16,992 nucleotides of DNA from Alphaproteobacteria bacterium (lineage in GTDB: Bacteria; Pseudomonadota; Alphaproteobacteria; JAEULC01): positions 1 to 16,992 of the forward strand of contig JADZDN010000145.1 in assembly GCA_020851015.1 (NCBI GenBank), written 5' to 3'. The position numbers were made by a program, and so were the translations under genes. Position 1 is the first letter of the stretch; each line of letters begins with the position of its first letter. Shown here in pieces: positions 7,193 through 14,374 of the stretch. The notes below the pieces were generated by a model, which saw nothing but the letters and a program-made list of their open reading frames with translations, searched no databases and was not told the origin of the DNA.

Positions 7193-7753
7193 TCAACCCG
7201 AAGGCGGCTTGGCCGGCTCGGGCAGGGGGGTCGTGGCGGGGTCGTAGCGCAGCCAGTTGGCGTTCTTGACCTGCAGGCCGGTCAGGCCACGGATGAAGCC
7301 CCAATGGGTCACCACCAGCAATTCGTGGCGCGTCGCATCCTCGAGCGCGCGCTGGCGGAACCGCGCGCAGCGCCGGAGAAGCGCGGTCTCGTGCTCCTCC
7401 AGGCTCGGCCACCACTGCTCGTCCAGGTGGTCGAGCGCGATCGCGGGCCAGCGCGGCGCCAGGTGGCTGCGCGGCGTGCCGACGTCGCAGGCAAAGGCCG
7501 CGCGCTCGCCCACCACCGGATCGACCGCGACGCCGAGGCCCAGCTGGCCGGCGATGATCGCCGCGGTTTCCAAGGCGCGGGTATAGGGGCTGGCCAGGAT
7601 GCGCCGGATCCCCTGGCCGGCCAGGGCCTGCCCGGTTTCCTCGGCCTGGCGGCGGCCCTCCTCGGTAAGCTTCGGATCGCGGATGCCGGGATCCCGGCGG
7701 GTGACGCTGTAGACGACGTTGAACTCGGACTGGCCGTGGCGCAGCAGGATCAT
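7193..7753 (-). CDS. Histidine phosphatase family protein (phosphoglycerate mutase-like)
   Basis: The protein (186 residues) belongs to the branch of the superfamily that transfers phosphate to an N-terminal His. The phospho-acceptor motif is LLRHGQSEFN (His6). SPYTRALETAAI supplies the second Arg. VVTHWGFIRGLTG supplies the second catalytic His near the C-terminus. The substrate cannot be read from sequence: members act on sugar phosphates, phosphoproteins or small metabolites. The start ATG at 7753 overlaps the FxsA-family stop in an ATGA, so the two are probably cotranslated. The Pro-rich tail (PEPAKPPSG) is variable. Confidence 0.88.
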   Translation of the reverse strand: MILLRHGQSEFNVVYSVTRRDPGIRDPKLTEEGRRQAEETGQALAGQGIRRILASPYTRALETAAIIAGQLGLGVAVDPVVGERAAFACDVGTPRSHLAPRWPAIALDHLDEQWWPSLEEHETALLRRCARFRQRALEDATRHELLVVTHWGFIRGLTGLQVKNANWLRYDPATTPLPEPAKPPSG

Positions 7754-8226
7754 CGCGTGACGTCGTCTCCCCGGCCGGGGCGCGGCGGCGACAGGACGCG
7801 GCCCTCGACGATCTCGACATAGTCGCCCTCGACCACGGTGGCCCCGCTCTGGTGGGTCCAGACCCGGACATTGGGCGCGGCCTGCAGCCGGCGCCACAGG
7901 ATCGAGCCCATCCACTGGCGCAAGGGGCGGAGCAGGAGGCACAGCGCCACGATATCGGACAGGAAGCCGGGCAGGGCCAACAGCACGCCAGCCAGCGCCA
8001 CGCAGGCGGCATCGAACACCGCGCCGGCCGGGCTTTCGCCGCGCGCCAGGCTGGCCTCGGCCCGGCGCAGCGCATCCAGCCCCAGGACCCGGACCAGCAT
8101 CAGCCCGCCGACCAGCGAAAGCGCCAGAAGCGCCAGGGTGGCGAGCACGCCGATCGCCTTCCCGACCGCGATGAAGGTCGCGATTTCGGCGAAAACGACA
8201 AGAATGAACAAGGCCAAAAGCGGCAT
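7750..8226 (-). CDS. fxsA: FxsA family membrane protein
   Basis: FxsA proteins are small inner-membrane proteins; the E. coli member, when overproduced, relieves exclusion of phage T7 by the F plasmid, but the normal role is unclear. The 158-residue protein starts MPLLALFILVVFAEIATFIAVG, followed by ATLALLALSLVGGLMLVRVLGLDALRRAE. A third hydrophobic region is AACVALAGVLLALPGFLSDIVALCLLLRPLR; LPGFLSD(I/L) is the family hallmark. The C-terminal part after about residue 115 is cytosolic and variable. It is the first gene of a minus-strand pair with the histidine phosphatase and is divergent from the Tim44-like gene. Confidence 0.88.
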   Translation of the reverse strand: MPLLALFILVVFAEIATFIAVGKAIGVLATLALLALSLVGGLMLVRVLGLDALRRAEASLARGESPAGAVFDAACVALAGVLLALPGFLSDIVALCLLLRPLRQWMGSILWRRLQAAPNVRVWTHQSGATVVEGDYVEIVEGRVLSPPRPGRGDDVTR

Positions 8227-8360
8227 AGGCTTGCTCTTTCGGGGGCTTGGCCTTACATAAAGTCGGAGTGCCGGCCCGGCTCCGCAAGGGGTGCGAAGGA
8301 AACCGCCGGCCTGCAGGGACAGTTGATCGCCCCGGGGACGATGTAACGCAACCCTGACGA

Positions 8361-8394
8361 CCGGTCCAGCGGGGCGCAGCCCTGGCCGGACCGG
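8361..8394 (+). repeat. Inverted repeat in the gap between the FxsA and Tim44-like genes
   Basis: CCGGTCC (8361-8367) and GGACCGG (8388-8394) form perfect 7-base arms, with an inner GGGC/GCCC pair in the 20-base loop. It lies in the 231-base divergent gap, 63 bases before the Tim44-like start. No T tract follows, so it is more likely a leader hairpin or a protein-binding palindrome than a terminator. I see no other clear signal in this gap. Confidence 0.35.
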
Positions 8395-8457
8395 GGATCA
8401 GGACTTTCGGCCCGCCGCCGCTGGCGGTGGCGCAAATCCCGGCGGAGACTGACGCGC

Positions 8458-9126
8458 ATGGACTTCCAGTTCATCGATATCGTGTTCTTCGCCATGGTCG
8501 CGCTGTTCCTGGTGCTGCGCCTACGCGCCGTCCTCGGCAAGCGCACCGGAACCGAGCGGCGCCATCCCGATCCCTATGCCGGCGCGCAGCCGCTGCCCGG
8601 CCGCAAGGACGGCGACAACGTCGTCGCGCTGCCCGAGCGCGGCGGCGAGCGTCCCGAGCTGTCCGCACCCGATCCGCTGGCAACCGGGCTGGCCGAGATC
8701 CGCGCCGCCGACCGCGGCTTCAACGAGCAGCAATTCGCCGCCGGCGCCCGCGCGGCGTTCGAGATGATCCTGGGCGCATACGCGGCCGGCGACACCAAGG
8801 CGCTGCGGCCGCTGCTGAACGACGAGGTCCACGGCAACTTCGCGCGCGAGATCGACCGCCGCCGCCAGGCCGGCGAGAAGCTGGACAACCAGATCGTGCG
8901 GATGCGCGCCGCCGACATCGTCGAGGCGCGCATGGACGGCCGGAACGCGCTGGTCACGGTCAAGTTCACGACCGACCAGATCAACGTGCTGCGCGGGCCG
9001 CAGGGCGCGCCGCTGGAAGGCCAGTCGACCGCGCCGCACGAGGTGATCGACCTGTGGACCTTCGCGCGCGACACGCGCTCCGGCGACCCCAACTGGCTGC
9101 TGGTCGCCACCGGCAGCGCGCATTGA
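8458..9126 (+). CDS. Tim44/TimA-like domain protein, membrane anchored
   Basis: This is a bacterial relative of mitochondrial Tim44, the family named TimA in Caulobacter, thought to act at the inner membrane. The 222-residue protein has one N-terminal membrane segment (about 5-22, IDIVFFAMVALFLVLRLR). A polar linker follows at 25-75. The Tim44-like (NTF2-like) domain runs from about 85 to the end, with FAAGARAAFEMILGAYAAGD, LRPLLNDEV and VIDLWTFARD plus the closing NWLLVATG. ATG 8458 is supported by GGAG ten bases upstream. It is followed by mltA in the same direction. In Caulobacter the gene lies near dnaA in the origin region, consistent with the rest of this window. Confidence 0.9.
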   Translation: MDFQFIDIVFFAMVALFLVLRLRAVLGKRTGTERRHPDPYAGAQPLPGRKDGDNVVALPERGGERPELSAPDPLATGLAEIRAADRGFNEQQFAAGARAAFEMILGAYAAGDTKALRPLLNDEVHGNFAREIDRRRQAGEKLDNQIVRMRAADIVEARMDGRNALVTVKFTTDQINVLRGPQGAPLEGQSTAPHEVIDLWTFARDTRSGDPNWLLVATGSAH

Positions 9127-9229
9127 CGGGCCGAACGCCCTGAGCGGGCGCGCGGCACGGCCCCGGCACAAGCGGCGGGATCTCGTCCGCCCGGCGGCGA
9201 TCTGGTCCGCCGCGATCGCGCTGACGGCA

Positions 9230-10489
9230 TTGATCGCGTTCGCCGCGGGCTTCGTCGTCGCGCGCCAGGCACCCCGCCTGCTCGCTGGCATCGCCCCGCC
9301 ATCCACCGCGATCCCCGTCGCGCCGCCCGCGGCCGTGCCGCCCCCGGCCGCGCCGCCGCCGCCGGCCGAGACCGCGCCGCCGGTCAAGCCGGGCGAGCGC
9401 CTGGCGCTGACGCCGGCCGGGTTCGGCGACCTCGCCGGTTGGGGCGAGGACGATTTCGTCCCCGCGCTCGGCGCCTTCGCCCGTTCCTGCGCGAAGATCG
9501 ACGCCCTGGCGCCCGAACGCCCGCTGGTCGCGGGCGAGCCGCGGTTCGGCACCGCCGGCCAGTGGCGCGCGATCTGCGAGGCGCTGCCCGCCAAGCCCGA
9601 CAAGGCCAGCGCGCGCGGCTTCGTCGAGCGCTGGTTCCAGCCCTTCCGCGCCGCCAACAACGACGCGCCGCAGGGCCTGTTCACCGGCTACTACGAGGCC
9701 GAGCTGAAAGGCGCGCGCCAGCCCGGCGGGCGCTACAGCGTGCCGCTCTACAAGACGCCGGCCGACCTGGTGCAGGTCGATCTCGGCCAGTTCGCGGACG
9801 AGATGAAGGGACGCTCCATCGCCGGGCGGCTGGATAGCGGACGACTGAAACCCTATCCCGACCGCGCGGCGATCGAATCCGGGCTGCTGAAGGACAAGGG
9901 GCTCGAGCTGCTGTGGGTCGACGATCCGGTGGACGCGTTCTTCCTGCAGGTCCAGGGCGCCGGGCGCGTGGTGCTGCCCGACGGCGGCGCGGTGCGCGTG
10001 GGCTACGCCGCGCATAACGGCCACGGCTTCATCGCCATCGGCAAGCTGCTGGTCGACAGCGGCAAGATGCAGCGCGAGCGCGTGTCGATGCAGGGGGTGC
10101 GCGACTGGCTGCGCGCCAATCCCGACGAGGCGCGCGCGCTGATGCAGAAGAACCCGCGCTTCATCTTCTTCCGCGAGGTGACGGGCGAGGCCGCCGACGG
10201 GCCGCTGGGCGCGCAAGGCGTGCCGCTGACCGCTGGCCGCAGCCTGGCGGTAGACCGCCGCTACGTGCCGCTGGGCGTGCCGCTGTGGCTCGACACCACC
10301 ATGCCCGGCGCCACCGACAAGAAGCTCCGCCGCCTGATGGTGGCCCAGGACACCGGCGGCGCCATCACCGGCCCGGTGCGCGGCGATTTCTACTGGGGCA
10401 CGGGCGAAGCCGCGCTGGCCGAGGCGGGCCGGATGCGCAGCCAGGGCGGATATTTTCTGCTACTGCCGAAAGGCGACGCTAAACCATAG
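9230..10489 (+). CDS. mltA: Membrane-bound lytic murein transglycosylase A (start uncertain)
   Basis: MltA cleaves the MurNAc-GlcNAc bond of peptidoglycan to leave 1,6-anhydro ends. The conserved part holds FTGYYEAELKGAR, LELLWVDDPVDAFFLQVQGA and the C-terminal 3D domain (SLAVDRRYVPLGVPLWLDT, then MVAQDTGGAITGPVRGDFYW), named for its three Asp residues. A Pro/Ala-rich linker covers about residues 25-50. With the TTG at 9230 the protein is 419 residues but starts inside its own membrane anchor: the frame stays open upstream and encodes RPRHKRRDLVRPAAIWSAAI, a basic then hydrophobic signal-anchor. The true start may be CTG 9140 or even ATT 9122, which overlaps the Tim44 stop. There is no Cys lipobox as in E. 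coli MltA. Confidence 0.92.
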   Translation: MIAFAAGFVVARQAPRLLAGIAPPSTAIPVAPPAAVPPPAAPPPPAETAPPVKPGERLALTPAGFGDLAGWGEDDFVPALGAFARSCAKIDALAPERPLVAGEPRFGTAGQWRAICEALPAKPDKASARGFVERWFQPFRAANNDAPQGLFTGYYEAELKGARQPGGRYSVPLYKTPADLVQVDLGQFADEMKGRSIAGRLDSGRLKPYPDRAAIESGLLKDKGLELLWVDDPVDAFFLQVQGAGRVVLPDGGAVRVGYAAHNGHGFIAIGKLLVDSGKMQRERVSMQGVRDWLRANPDEARALMQKNPRFIFFREVTGEAADGPLGAQGVPLTAGRSLAVDRRYVPLGVPLWLDTTMPGATDKKLRRLMVAQDTGGAITGPVRGDFYWGTGEAALAEAGRMRSQGGYFLLLPKGDAKP

Positions 10490-10506
10490 ATTTTATTGGA
10501 TAAAAT
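10490..10506. repeat. AT-rich perfect palindrome just after the mltA stop
   Basis: ATTTTAT, a TGG spacer and ATAAAAT form perfect 7-base arms starting at the base after the mltA TAG. It stands out against very GC-rich flanks and covers the proposed TTG start of the next gene. It could be a regulator's operator, a weak 3' hairpin of mltA, or the scar of a junction between core and acquired DNA. Confidence 0.5.
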
Positions 10507-11065
10507 TTCCGGGGCGCTGCTGCCGGCCGACACGCCGGGGGACGACGCGCCGCGCTTCGCCGCTGTGATGCCCTCGACCAGCAGCACCGCAATGGCGGAG
10601 CGGATCATGTCGCGGCTCGAGCGGGAAAGCGTCACCGATCCCAATGCCGACGCCGCACCGCCGCAAATCGGCCGGGCTCTTCTGGCAAGAGACATCGACA
10701 ATGTGGAGCGCGATCTTCCGGTCAGGAATCGTGGCCCGTTGCCGCCGGGCAAATAGAATGTCGCGCAGCAGGATCATCAAACGCTCACCTTGCTGGATGA
10801 CATTGTCGGTACGCTTGGCAGTGCCATACCGGAAAAATGGGGGACATGGCCAGGCGGGTCAATCGCGTGGGGCGGCCACCGCGTCAGGATCAAGCCCGAG
10901 GCAGCAACGGAAACCTATGGCAGGACGGGCTTCTCGATCCATGGCGGCGCGGTTCCCGGTTCGGCGGGCTGCATTGATCTCACGCGTAGCATCGATCCGT
11001 TCGTCAAGATGTTTCGAGACTATGGCAAGGACCTGAAACTCTATGTCGACTATGGCCGCGAGTAA
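10496..11065 (+). pseudogene. Tlde1/DUF2778-type L,D-transpeptidase-like protein, interrupted by in-frame TAG
   Basis: Tlde1 proteins are L,D-transpeptidase-like enzymes acting on peptidoglycan; the founding member is a type VI secretion effector. One frame runs from about 10496 (TTG) to 11065, about 189 codons, broken only by TAG at 10754-10756. Before the stop it reads NRGPLPPGK and after it NVAQQDHQTLTLLDD; GPLPPGxY is the expected motif, so TAG probably replaces a Tyr codon. The catalytic region is intact: YGRTGFSIHGGAVPGSAGCI, fitting HGx(5)SxGC. Translation of the 3' part alone would need TTG 10790 and would lack the first half. The 5' end is weak: TTG 10496, GTG 10565 and ATG 10568 are possible, none with a good ribosome site. 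The end overlaps the next gene by 23 bases. Base composition is less GC-rich than that of mltA. Confidence 0.72.
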
Positions 11066-11399
11066 GATCGGGGTGGTGAGTTGGATATTGACGGCGTGGT
11101 TGGCGCTGCTGGTCCTTCTCGAAACCGTCGCTCTGCTCGACTATGCGTGGCAAGCCCAAGAGTACCCTTTTCCTCTCGAGGGATATGAATGGGCCTATAA
11201 GGGGCACATGAACTACCTCCTGACGCTTCTCGGAAGCATGTGCCTTGCCATCTTGGGTCTGACGCTCTGCGCGCGTACGCGCAAATCGGGCAATTGGGTT
11301 TACCTCGCAATATGCGGCGTTGCCATTGCCTTCGACGTGCTGACGCCCGACTGGTGCGATCAACAACAGTGGATTCATTTCCCGAAATCGGCCTGCTAG
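11043..11399 (+). CDS. Small three-helix membrane protein, possible immunity protein for the Tlde1-like enzyme
   Basis: I do not recognise a named family. The 118-residue protein has three hydrophobic segments, at about 9-31 (KIGVVSWILTAWLALLVLLE), 57-78 (NYLLTLLGSMCLAILGLTLC) and 84-103 (NWVYLAICGVAIAFDVLTP). A 25-residue loop rich in Tyr, Glu and Trp follows helix 1, and a short Cys/Trp-containing tail follows helix 3. ATG 11043 lies inside the end of the Tlde1-like gene, with AAGGA about 11 bases upstream; ATG 11052 is an alternative. A small membrane or periplasmic protein overlapping a Tlde1 gene fits the effector-immunity layout, but that role is inferred from position only. Base composition differs from the flanking core genes. 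Confidence 0.7.
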   Translation: MSTMAASKIGVVSWILTAWLALLVLLETVALLDYAWQAQEYPFPLEGYEWAYKGHMNYLLTLLGSMCLAILGLTLCARTRKSGNWVYLAICGVAIAFDVLTPDWCDQQQWIHFPKSAC

Positions 11400-11434
11400 G
11401 AGCTTCTCCGCCCCCCTTGCCATCCCTTTTCCGC

Positions 11435-11460
11435 CCCGCCATCTTGCGCGGCGGGAGGGG
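11435..11460 (+). promoter_or_regulatory. lutA ribosome binding site within a hairpin arm
   Basis: GGGAGGGG (11453-11460) lies three bases before TTG 11464 and is a strong Shine-Dalgarno run. CCCGCC (11435-11440) can pair with GGCGGG (11450-11455), so part of the site may be masked in the mRNA. The 64-base gap before lutA holds no other clear motif; no GntR/LldR-type palindrome was seen. Confidence 0.4.
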
Positions 11461-11463
11461 TTC

Positions 11464-12249
11464 TTGGACAACGCGAAAAAACGGCCGCGCGTCGGGCTGT
11501 TCGTCACCTGCCTGGTCGACCTGGTCCGGCCCACGATCGGCTTCGCCGCGGTGAAGCTGCTGGAGGACGCGGGCTGCATCGTGGAAGTACCGGCGGCGCA
11601 GGTCTGCTGCGGCCAGCCGGCCTACAATTCGGGCGACCGCGCCGACGCCAAGGCGGTCGCGCGCGGCGTTATCGGCGCATTCGACGGCTTCGACTATGTG
11701 GTGGCGCCCTCCGGCTCCTGCGCCGGCATGATCCGCGCGCACTACCCGGAACTCTTCGCCGACGAGGCGGAGACCATGCCGCGCGTCCATCACCTGGCCA
11801 ACCGCACCTATGAACTGGTGTCGTTCCTGGTCGATGTCATTGGCCTGACAACGTTCGCCGCGCGCTACGACGGCAAGATCACCTACCACGACAGCTGCTC
11901 TGGCCTGCGCGAGATGGGCGTGAAGGCGCAGCCCCGCGCACTGCTGGGCACGGTCGCGGGCCTGAGCATCAAGGAGCTGCCAGGCGCCGAGACGTGCTGC
12001 GGCTTCGGCGGCACGTTCTGCGTCAAGTATCCCGAGATCTCCAACCGCATGGTCGGCGACAAGGCCAAGGACGTGGCGCTGACCGGCGCCGACACGCTGC
12101 TGGCGGGCGATCTCGGCTGCCTGATGAACATGGCCGGCAAGTTCACGCGCGACGGCGTCGACGTGAAGGTGCGCCACGTGGCCGAGGTGCTGGCCGGCAT
12201 GACGGGCGACGTGCCGCCGATCGGGCGGGCAAAAGAGCGTCGTCGATGA
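11464..12249 (+). CDS. lutA: LutA-type (Fe-S) lactate utilisation protein
   Basis: LutA (E. coli YkgE) acts with LutB and LutC to oxidise L-lactate to pyruvate. The 261-residue protein carries the two Cys-rich CCG repeats of the heterodisulfide-reductase/glycolate-oxidase type. The first repeat is TCLVDLVRP, then AQVCCGQPAYNSG. The second is YHDSCSGLREMGV, then ETCCGFGGTFCVKYPEISNR. PSGSCAGMIR lies between them. TTG 11464 is chosen because of the strong GGGAGGGG just before it and because the family starts close to RVGLFVTCLVDL. The stop overlaps the lutB ATG (ATGA). No permease or regulator gene lies beside the operon in this window, so its inducer is unknown. Confidence 0.93.
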   Translation: MDNAKKRPRVGLFVTCLVDLVRPTIGFAAVKLLEDAGCIVEVPAAQVCCGQPAYNSGDRADAKAVARGVIGAFDGFDYVVAPSGSCAGMIRAHYPELFADEAETMPRVHHLANRTYELVSFLVDVIGLTTFAARYDGKITYHDSCSGLREMGVKAQPRALLGTVAGLSIKELPGAETCCGFGGTFCVKYPEISNRMVGDKAKDVALTGADTLLAGDLGCLMNMAGKFTRDGVDVKVRHVAEVLAGMTGDVPPIGRAKERRR

Positions 12250-13670
12250 GCCTGGCGCTGTACCCCACCAGCAAGGCGTTCAAGGCCAACGCCAGCGCCG
12301 CGCTGAAAAACGAGACGCTGCAGCGCGCGATGGGCCATCTGGGCTTTGCCCAGAAGCGGCTGGAGGCGGTGGCGCGCCTCCCCGAGTTCGAGGCGCTGCG
12401 CGACCAGGCGCGCGACATCAAGAACCACACCCTCGCGCATCTCGACTTCTACCTCGAGCACTACGAGGAGAGGGTGCACGCGAGCGGCGGCGAGGTGCAC
12501 TGGTGCCGCACGCCCGAGGAGGCGCGGCAAACCATCCTTTCGATCTGCCGCGCGGTGAACGCGCACACGATCACCAAGGGCAAGACCATGGTGGCGGAGG
12601 AAATCGCGCTGAACCCGTTCCTGGAGGCGAACGGCATAGCGCCCGTCGAGACCGACCTGGGCGAGTACATCATCCAGCTCCGCGACGAGCCGCCCAGCCA
12701 CATCATCGCGCCGGCCATCCACGTCACCAAGGAGCAGGTGGCCGACACGTTCCTGGAAAACCACGCGGCCTACGGCAAGACGCGGCTGCTGACCGAGCCG
12801 CGCGAGATGCTGGAGGAGGCGCGCGGCATCCTGCGCGAGAAATTCCTGCACGCCGACGTGGGGCTGACCGGCGCCAATTTCCTGATCGCCGAGACGGGCT
12901 CGTCGATCATCGTCACCAACGAGGGCAACGGCGACCTGACGCAGCTTCTGCCGCGCGTCCACATCGTGCTGGCGACTCCCGAGACGATGGTGCCGACGCT
13001 CGAGGACGCGTCGACCATCCTGCGCCTGCTGGCGCGCTCCGCCACCGGCCAGGAGTTCTCGGTCTACACCACCGTTTCCACCGGGCCGAAGCGCCCCGAG
13101 GACCTGGACGGGCCCGAGCAGTACCACGTGGTGATCCTGGACAACGGACGCACCGCCATGCTGGGCACCGAGTTCCAGGACATGCTGCGCTGCATCCGCT
13201 GCTCGGCCTGCCTGAACCACTGCCCGGTCTACGGCGCGATCGGCGGCCATGCCTATGGCTGGGTCTATCCCGGGCCGATGGGATCGGTGCTGACCCCCGG
13301 GCTGATCGGCATCGACCAGGCCGGGGCCCTGCCCAACGCATCGACCTTCTGCGGGAAGTGCGAGAGCGTCTGCCCGATGAAGATCCCGCTGCCCGGCATG
13401 ATGCGGCACTGGCGCGAGCGGGAATACGCGCAGCGCCTGTCGCCGCCCGTGGCGCGCCTCGGCCTGGCGGCCTGGGCCTTCGCGGCCAGGCGACCGGCGC
13501 TCTATCGTCTGCTCACGCGCTGGGCCGCGCGCGTGCTGGGGCTGTGGGGCCGGCGCCACGGCAACATGCACAACCTGCCGCTGGCCGGGGGCTGGACCGA
13601 GTTCCGCGATTTCCCCGCGCCCGAGGGCAAGACCTTCCATCAGCGCTGGGCCGAGCGGCGGAAGACATGA
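12246..13670 (+). CDS. lutB: LutB-type lactate utilisation iron-sulfur protein
   Basis: LutB (E. coli YkgF) is the central electron-transfer subunit of the Lut lactate dehydrogenase system. It has 474 residues, typical of the family. The N-terminal LUD domain includes TKGKTMVAEEIALNPFLEA, EYIIQLRDEPPSHIIAPAIH, and ADVGLTGANFLIAETGSSII followed by NEGN. Two 4Fe-4S motifs follow: CIRCSACLNHCP from residue 316 and CGKCESVCP from residue 369. The C-terminal LutB region ends with GGWTEFRDFPAPEGKTFHQR. The start and stop each overlap a neighbour by four bases (ATGA), so lutA, lutB and lutC are one coupled operon. Long open frames on the opposite strand here are composition artefacts. Confidence 0.96.
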   Translation: MSLALYPTSKAFKANASAALKNETLQRAMGHLGFAQKRLEAVARLPEFEALRDQARDIKNHTLAHLDFYLEHYEERVHASGGEVHWCRTPEEARQTILSICRAVNAHTITKGKTMVAEEIALNPFLEANGIAPVETDLGEYIIQLRDEPPSHIIAPAIHVTKEQVADTFLENHAAYGKTRLLTEPREMLEEARGILREKFLHADVGLTGANFLIAETGSSIIVTNEGNGDLTQLLPRVHIVLATPETMVPTLEDASTILRLLARSATGQEFSVYTTVSTGPKRPEDLDGPEQYHVVILDNGRTAMLGTEFQDMLRCIRCSACLNHCPVYGAIGGHAYGWVYPGPMGSVLTPGLIGIDQAGALPNASTFCGKCESVCPMKIPLPGMMRHWREREYAQRLSPPVARLGLAAWAFAARRPALYRLLTRWAARVLGLWGRRHGNMHNLPLAGGWTEFRDFPAPEGKTFHQRWAERRKT

Positions 13671-14374
13671 CCCCCGAAAATCCACAAGGCGCGCGGGCGC
13701 AGATTCTCACCAGCATCCGGCTCGCGCTGGGGCGCGGCGCGGTTGACGCGGAAACGCAGCAGCAATTGCGCGCGCGCCTGTCGGGCCACCGGCGCAACCT
13801 GGTGCCGGCGCGCGGCCAGGTCACGGGACGGCAGAAAGTCGCGGACTTCGCGCGCATGGTCGAATTCTCGCTGGCCAGCCTCGCGCGCGTGCGCTCGGCC
13901 GACGACGTGCCGGCGGCGGTCGCCGAATACCTGAAGCAGCAAAACCTGCCGGCCGAAATCCGCATGGCGCCGGACAAGCGGCTCGACGCGATTCCATGGG
14001 ACAAGACGCCGCTCTTGAAGATCGCGCGCGGAAAACCCGAGCCGAAGGACGAGGTGGGGCTGAGCGGCGCCTTCGCCGGCATCGCCGAGACCGGCACCTT
14101 GATGCTGGTGAGCGGCCCCGACACGCCGTCCACCCTCAACTTCCTGCCCGAGACGCACGTGGTCGTGGTGCGCGCGTCCGAGCTGGTCGGCGGCTACGAG
14201 GACGCCTGGGCTGGGCTGCGCGCGGCGATGCCGGCCATGCCGCGCACCGTGAACCTCGTCACCGGCCCGTCGCGCAGCGGCGATATCGAGCAGACCCTGC
14301 AGCTCGGCGCGCACGGACCGCGCCGCCTGCATGTCGTGCTGATCGACGATGACCCGCAAGCCGGCCCGGCCTGA
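13667..14374 (+). CDS. lutC: LutC-type lactate utilisation protein (LUD domain)
   Basis: LutC (E. coli YkgG) is the third Lut component and consists of a single LUD domain. The protein has 235 residues. The family features are KTPLLKIARGKPEPKDEVGL, GIAETGTLMLVSGPDTPSTL followed by NFLPETHVVVV, and the closing TGPSRSGDIEQTLQLGAHGP followed by RRLHVVLID. The start forms ATGA with the lutB stop. The last 26 bases overlap the start of the Smr gene in another frame, so the junction between this accessory operon and the core genes falls inside coding sequence. Confidence 0.95.
   Translation: MTPENPQGARAQILTSIRLALGRGAVDAETQQQLRARLSGHRRNLVPARGQVTGRQKVADFARMVEFSLASLARVRSADDVPAAVAEYLKQQNLPAEIRMAPDKRLDAIPWDKTPLLKIARGKPEPKDEVGLSGAFAGIAETGTLMLVSGPDTPSTLNFLPETHVVVVRASELVGGYEDAWAGLRAAMPAMPRTVNLVTGPSRSGDIEQTLQLGAHGPRRLHVVLIDDDPQAGPA

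Noticed and set aside
7750..8226. FxsA gene as a phage-defence or prophage marker
   Set aside because: The family name comes from a phage-exclusion phenotype on overexpression, but the gene is a standard core neighbour of secB and Tim44-like genes in alphaproteobacteria.
10754..10756. TAG recoded as an amino acid in this organism
   Set aside because: TAG terminates dnaQ, mltA and the Smr gene normally in this same window, so a mutation or sequence error is simpler.
12503..13666. Plus-strand upstream extension of the lutC frame through lutB
   Set aside because: The translation is Arg/Pro/Ala low-complexity and overlaps lutB in another frame; lutC proper starts at the ATGA at 13667.
11883..13685. 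600-codon open frame on the minus strand opposite lutA/lutB
   Set aside because: It is antisense to two clearly recognised genes; its Arg/Ala/His-rich translation has no family features. High GC removes stop codons from shadow frames.
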